Source of the DNA: Zygnema cylindricum
Lineage: Eukaryota; Streptophyta; Zygnematophyceae; Zygnematales; Zygnemataceae
NCBI GenBank assembly: GCA_037447655.1
Contig: JBBHKE010001969.1
Span: 455,558 to 519,557, forward strand
DNA length: 64,000 nt
Direction of reading: 5' to 3'
Both the position numbers and the translations under genes were made by a program. The notes beneath the pieces are model-generated. The model made no database searches. It was not told the DNA's origin and was given only the letters and a program-made list of their open reading frames with translations. Each line of letters opens with the position of its first letter. The stretch's first letter is position 1. This document shows, piece by piece, positions 36,301 through 43,716 of the stretch.

Positions 36301-39300
36301 CCTCCATCGACCAAAAAGTGGGGTTGTTTACTAGACGTTGTACATTTTAGTACCAGTTTTATTGTACCATTCATTAATAATTTTTCTATATATAGTCATC
36401 TTTACAGAAATCTATCAAGATTCTCTAAGCTTCTCTCGCATCCGTGACGCAATCGCTCTATCCAATCAACTTATGACTCTTGTTGTCAAAGAGCACACTA
36501 GCAGCGAAGTGGGGTTGGGAGGGGAGGAGAGGGGAGAGGGAAGGGATGACAAACAAAGAGGTAGGAAAGAGGAGGGGGAAGACTAGAAAAATGATTAAAA
36601 ATGTGAAATTTTGAAATTCTTGTAAACGAGACAAGATAGGGTTCAAGCGACTGTTAATTTATAGTTTTAGAGAAATTAACAAAATTTGAAGCATAAATTG
36701 TGGAATTCTCATGTTCAATTGAGGACACTCGCCAAAAAGTAGACGTGTACAATTGGTGCACTTAAAGCTTTCTTATTTCATACAGTGCTGTCGTAATTCA
36801 TTCCAAGAAGTGTGAGATAGGAGCGCTAGTGTGAGAGGGAGAAGGAGAGGTGACGACAACGTGGACTTTTGTAAAAGAGCCTTGAACGTAAGTGGAGGTC
36901 CGAGACCCTAGCAAATTTCGTTTTGTAGGTGCGTGTGACTGCTAGGAAAAACAATTGCGAGTAATCTCCCTTGTGCTAAAAATTTCACATTTGCGCAGCA
37001 TATGCGTGGACGTTTTAGGGCATGTTCCCGTGTGATAAAGGGGTTTTTTTTGTCATTTTCCTCCAAAATTTAGCCTGCAACAAGGAAATCTCCAGCCGTA
37101 CCAAAAAATTGAAAATACCACAGTACAATTTGCGTCATCTTCCAATTTTAAATGTACTACAGTTTGTCGTCTTGCGCATCTCGACCCACTTTCCCGTCAC
37201 TCCATCACATCTTCAAACTTATAGTGAAATCACTTCAAGAGGTGATTTTAGTTAAAGTAAGAAGTTATAAGCGAATCGAAAGACGTTGTTGCACCTGTCA
37301 CACACTTTTGAAAACATTTTTGCTGTATGCGGATTACCAAAAAAAAAACCCACTCTTTGTTTCCAGCACGTACGAGGTTTTTTCCGTGAAGGGCTGTAGA
37401 GGGGTCTCGAGCAACGAATCCCAGTCCACAAAAGCGAAGTCCGTGGAGGCGCCTCTCTCTCCCTCTCCCACTACCGCGTGTATCTCATAATTCTTGGAAT
37501 GAAACACGACAATAATTGTATCAAATGAAAGATCCCAAAAAAAATCACTTTTGACTATTTTTGGGTGTATTTTGATGGCAAGTGAGAAAAAACGAAAAAA
37601 AAAAATTGGGAAACCATGGCGTAAAGTTATAGAATTAGTGCGCCGATGCAATCACAAGTGAGCATGACGTCAAAATGACGTCGACAACCGTCGCTAATTT
37701 TTAAACGTCATCAATTGTCGCGAGTTTTGTAGTCGTCTACAACGTAGGCAAGAGGTCGTTTAATGGCACGACCTGATAGAGAATTAGTCCAATGATTACT
37801 TAGGCCATATCCCCATGTAAATTGTAACTTAGCGAACTTACTTTGTATTCTACTAACAATTATACGTACACGGTTTTCAAGTGTCCCAATTCTAAAGAAC
37901 GAAATCGTAACTCACGTTTGTGATGATTCTATACGTCGGCAATACTTGTGACGGTTGTCAACGTCTACAATTTGTGTTGTCACATGTTATTTTTTGTAAC
38001 TGCTTGTGACGTCGCATGTCTTTTTGTGACATTGTAGACTTACCCCTTTCCAGCCTGTGCCGTGTCATGGTTGAAGAAGTTGCGCTTTGCCCTTGCGTCT
38101 CCTATCCGGTCGACGTGAAATGGCATCGGAATCTTGAGACCCCTGCAAATTATCCGTACCAAACGCAAATGAACAAAACAAAACAAACCTTTTACTCTTC
38201 CTCGTCGTTTGAATTTTGAAACCTTTTGACACATGCAACGCTGTTTTGCTATTTGTGGAGCTATGATACTTTATTTAAAACATATTGTCGATGTGTTTTA
38301 AGATAAAGTTTGAAGATGACTTTTCTTCACGTGGCCGTGGGTCGAAAAACACAAGACGATAACATGTAGTACATTCTAAGTTTGACGATGACACAAATTA
38401 TACTTCTACTTTTTCAAGTTCTTCGTACGGTCGTAACTTTAGCAGTACGATGCTAAGTTTTTGAGGAAAATGACAAAAAAAAACCTTTACTTTGGCACAT
38501 GAGGACATGGCCTTAAAGTGAAAGTGTCAACACAATTAGTGGCAGTCGGATTGATACTGAGGCTTCATGCGGGGTTTCCATCAATAGGGGTATCAATAAT
38601 TGTATGGACACATGTACTTGTTGTTTTCGAGACCATCAAGTTGCCATCAAGTGGTGCCCCCGAACTACAGTAGCTCTTTCGTACGTGTTTTGTTTAGTGT
38701 GGTACCACATAGTCTAAAGTTTTAATATTGAATATCGTCAAAGATTTTACAAACTTGTGCAATCTGAACGTAAATTTTTTACTTCACACTATGTCGCTGC
38801 AAAAATAATGTGTACTGATAATGTGTACTATACTATTGAACCCCATCGCCTTTGTTTTTTTGAACGTTTTTCATCGAGAGTTACAAGATATCTTCCGACA
38901 ATTTTTTGTTGTTGTATTTTGGTAGATTCACGCCCACTTTGCCATAAGGCTCATGGCCTTTGCAACGTGTAAATGCCTCATTGGTAGGTCTTCGTGGCAT
39001 AAATCTATATCATCTAGGTGTAGCTACTATGCACACTCTATCTTGGTGTGATCTCTTTTAAAGATGTTAAAATTAAAAAACAATACAGTTTAGGTTCGTT
39101 AAACGTTTCCCTGGTGTGGTGTACCTTGGGTATCCTCATTTCACCGTTCGAAATGCGCCGTAAGTTCACCACTGGGAAGCCTACCGGGTATCTGGTTAGG
39201 GTTTATGTGTTTAGGGTTTTCTATTCTGTGTTTTTATTTATAATATATAAACAAAAACACAAATAATATAAAACCCTAAACACATATATACATATATACG

Positions 39301-41897
39301 GGCGCGCGGTGCGGCGCGTGGCGGCGCGTCGTAAAACCAAATGATGACAAGGGGGCAAACGTGGATCTCTCACAATGCACGAAACCAACCTCGCAAGTTC
39401 ACAGAGCCCGAAAAACGCAAGATTCAGTACAAGACTAAAAGTCTTGTACCTAAAACTTAACTCGCACGAAATGAAACAAAGCAAACCTTGTACACGAAAA
39501 TAAAAGTACATGCGGATGTAATACCAATGAACATAAAGGAAACAAAATGTGCAACGTGACGCCTGACTATATTGAACCACATTACCTGAGAAGCAACATT
39601 ATTACATTGCCATTGACATTAATTCACACGTTGCAAATTCTAAAACATTATTCTTTCTCCAAAAAATGTCAAGAGGGCAAAATATGAAAGGAAAAAAAGT
39701 TAAAAAATATAACGAAAAGTGAAGGTGAGGGAATTGAAAGGGAGAATGAACAGATATGAAGAAAATGAATAGAAGTTTAAATTGTTTTGACAGAGGGCAG
39801 AAAGAAAATTGAAAGGGAGAAAGGACAAAACTATAAAAATATAAAGAAAAGTAAGAGAATTGAAAGAGAGAAAGGACAGACATTCAAAGAAATGTTCAAA
39901 AAAATTGATTTTTAACATTTGTCACACCGCAAATTTATTGACAACATAATTTAGATTGTCTTAACATAGTAAATGATATAAAGTATGTATATAGTATTAC
40001 ATATAATTATTAATCATAATGTCATGATTATATTGTTGCATAGATACATGTAATATAGGGATTGTCTGGTCAACTATTTCCTATTGATAAGATTATTGAC
40101 TTATGTTTGGTTGCTGATGGTTGATGTCTTTTATACACAGTTGAGGGATTTCCTGGAGTATTATCGAGTGAGATTTAGTGTGGATTTCTTCTATTTATAC
40201 AGTTGGGCCAAGTTTCACGACACACACATAGTCATTGATGAAGAAACTATAGAACCTTATGTGAAAGCAAAAATGGCTTCAGTTACAAGCATTCGAGGAT
40301 TCAGCATACATGAAATAAAACTTCATGCACAGGTTTGACTTTTGTTGACTTTTTCCTTATTACGACAGATTTGACATTTTTTGACTTTTTTGACTTTTTG
40401 TCCATTTTGACGGGTTTGACTTTTGTTGGAACTTTTTCCATTATGACAGGTTTGACTGATATTGACTTTTTCCCCATTACGACGGTTTTGACTTTTCTTG
40501 ACTTTTTCCCATTTTGATAGGTTTGTCTGAATCCCAAGAAAATTTCAGCAAAGCTTGTTAGCAAGTTGTAACTTTTAAAGTAAAGGGCAGATTTATGCTA
40601 TAGAACTTGAAAAAAAAAACATTAACTTAAAAAGAAGAAAGAGAAAAAAACACCTTCATCTTTTTAAAGCACAAGGCTCTACTTGGTTCACCAATCGGCA
40701 CAACGTAATTTTTTTTTAAACATTTGAATAAAAAAAGAACATGCACATCGACCAAGTATCCAACTATTCCATTTAACTGAATTCCGATATTATCTCAATT
40801 ATAGATTTGTTCAATTGACTTCTATTTCGACATAGGCAGAAAAACTCTCACAGTTTTATGTTTTTTTGTGAGAGAAAATGCCTAAAGTAATTATTGAAAT
40901 AAAATAAGATTTATATAAATATTATAATCAATTCAAATTTTCTTTTTCCAGCTTTTGACCATATCTCATCAATGAGGTAAAAATAAAATTAGATTCCCTG
41001 GAATGGCATTCCATCTCCTTACTTGGACAAAATGAGACAAAAATTTTCTTGAAATGGAGGGGGAGGGGGGGGGGAGGGGAGGGGGAGGGGGGGGGAGGGG
41101 GGAGGGGGTGAGGGGGGCGGGGGAGGGGAAGGGGCAAGAGGGAGAGAGCGAGGGGAGGGAGAGAGTGAGAGAGGAGAGAGGAGAGAGCATAAAGCGTGGC
41201 CGGTGTTTCAGAAATTTTAAAAAGAAAGGGAGAGGGTTTTCTACAGGTTTTGTCCATTGCCGATTGTACTTATCGATCACGACTGGAATCAAAATGGATT
41301 TTATTCGGCGATATAGATGAGTAATAATTCCCAAAACATAAAATTTCAACTCCCTCTTCCCTTCTTCTCATCTCTCTCTCCCTCTCTCTCCCTCTCTCCC
41401 TCCCTCCCTCTCTCCCTAGTTCCACGTTCTCCCTCCCTCGCGCTCTCGCTCTCTCCCTCACTCTTCCTCTCTCTCCCTCTCTTCCTCTCTCTCCCTCTCT
41501 CTCTCTCTCCCTCTCCCTCTCCCCCCCTCTCTCTCCCTCTCTCTCCCTCTCCCTCTCCCCCCCTCTCTCTCTTTGTCTCCTCTCTCCCTCCCTCTCCCTC
41601 TCTCCCCCACTGTCTCCCTCTCTCCCTCTCTCTCCCTCTCTCCCTTTCTCTCCCTCTCTCTCTCTCTCCATCTCTTCCTTTCTTATAAAATATGGATTCG
41701 ACAAATTTCTTAAGTCAAATTTGATTTCACGATTTGTTATATTGGAAAATAAGCTATTAAAAAACCCTCAAAAGTTAACTTTAAGTGGAGATGGAAGTTT
41801 TTCACATAATTTAGTGGTTATAATTCTTATAAAGTGTTAATGCCAGTATTTCACTAACTTTGATAAAGATGGGCGGTATAGTTGTATAACAAACAGA

Positions 41898-41936
<39 letters not shown>

Positions 41937-43664
41937 CAAGTAATAACAAGGTTATGGCTCTTGAAAAATGGAATTGTCACTTACAAATTATGATCGTTCT
42001 TACATTTTTCAAGCATTACATGATTCAAAAATATTTCTAACAGGGCAAATAAGTTCAGAAAAAATAAAATATCAACATATTTTTATGACGTGTGGTCCCG
42101 AAAACAAAATGTATCTTGACAAATAAATGTTTTTGATAGTGTTGGACCTTGTATACTAAAAACTTACACGTGGATACCAGTTCTTACAATTTTCCATACA
42201 TACTTTTGAAGTTAGAGCAAAAGTCCGTAGTATCCACAATATATAGGCTTTTAGATATTTTTGGCCTATTCCCATTTCTTATGTAAAAAACAAGCTTATA
42301 AGCAATCTTATATATATTTTTTATGTACCAATCATGCATGTCCTAAAGAATCTAAACCAAAGTCTTAATTCTCTCCTCCTCTCTCCTCTCATCCTCAGTA
42401 CTAAGCCTTAAGTTCTCTCTTCTCCTCTCTTCCCTCTCCTCTATATACTAAACCTTAATTCTCTCCCTTCTTCTCTCCTTCCTTCTCTCTCCTCTCATTT
42501 TCTCCTCATTCTCTTCTCTCTATCCTAACTCCCATCTCTTTCTCCCTGCTCTGTCTCTCCTCTTTCCTTCATTCTCTTGCCTTGTCTCTCCTCTCTCCTT
42601 CTTGTCTCTCCTCTCTCCTTCATCCTTCTCTCCTCCCAGGTACTTTGACCCTGTTCCTCCCAACACACTAGAAAGTTTGTTATCCAAGTATTCAAACCAA
42701 GCTTGGTTAAGCCATCAAGCCTATCAATGGAATATTACTATGTGCACATCTGGACCCAATGACTTTATTGTAGGGAGAATGATTGTTCGAGATAAGAGTC
42801 CATTCGGGAGATCACTTAAATTGGGAGGAAGAGGACATCGAAAAATTTTTGTGAATCCACGAATGGTACGTGTTTTTAAAAAAGAGGGAGGGTTTTTTAG
42901 GGTTTTGCAGGCTTTTTAAGGTTTTTTAGTGCTTCTTGATTCACCAGATGAGGTCGTTTATACACTGCTTTACTCCAAAGTAGGTACATTTTTCAACGGC
43001 AAATACTATGATAGAGAAATTTAGTCCAAGTTAATTTCCAATTGTTGTACTCTTTACCGTAAATAGTGTGGAATGTGTTGACAATTTAATCTGAATAATC
43101 ATTGCTTATGAGGAATTTATGTTCTAAACTGTGAACTATATGATCTAAACATTATGCATTATGTACTGAAGTTTTTAACAAGCCGTTTTATTTTATTTAT
43201 TTCCTAAATAGTGTAGACTAACAGCGTTAAAGGATTTAGGTTTTATCTTCCGGTATTTCTTTCCACGTACATTCCTTGATGTATCTGAACTCATACTTCA
43301 ACAAGTGATGGTGATGGTTTTTTTATGGTTTTTTCAGAGTTTTTTATATATGTATGTATATGTATATGTATGTATATGTATATGTATATATATGTATATA
43401 TATGTATAAATATGTATATATATGTGTATATATATGTATATATATGTATATATGTGTATATATATGTATATATATATGTATATATATATGTATATATATA
43501 TGTATATATATGAATATATGTATATATATGTGTATATATGTATATATGTATATATATATATAAAATGAATCTATGTGCAATACATATATATTATACATCT
43601 ATCCATGCATATACATGTACTGAATATTATATATATATGTATAATACATGTATATGTATACATA

Positions 43665-43716
<52 letters not shown>

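Noticed and set aside
34287-40332. Two consecutive exons both included, giving a repeated 64-residue domain
   Set aside because: The segment is an internal part of the catalytic fold, and family members have it once; phases allow it, but it is unlikely.
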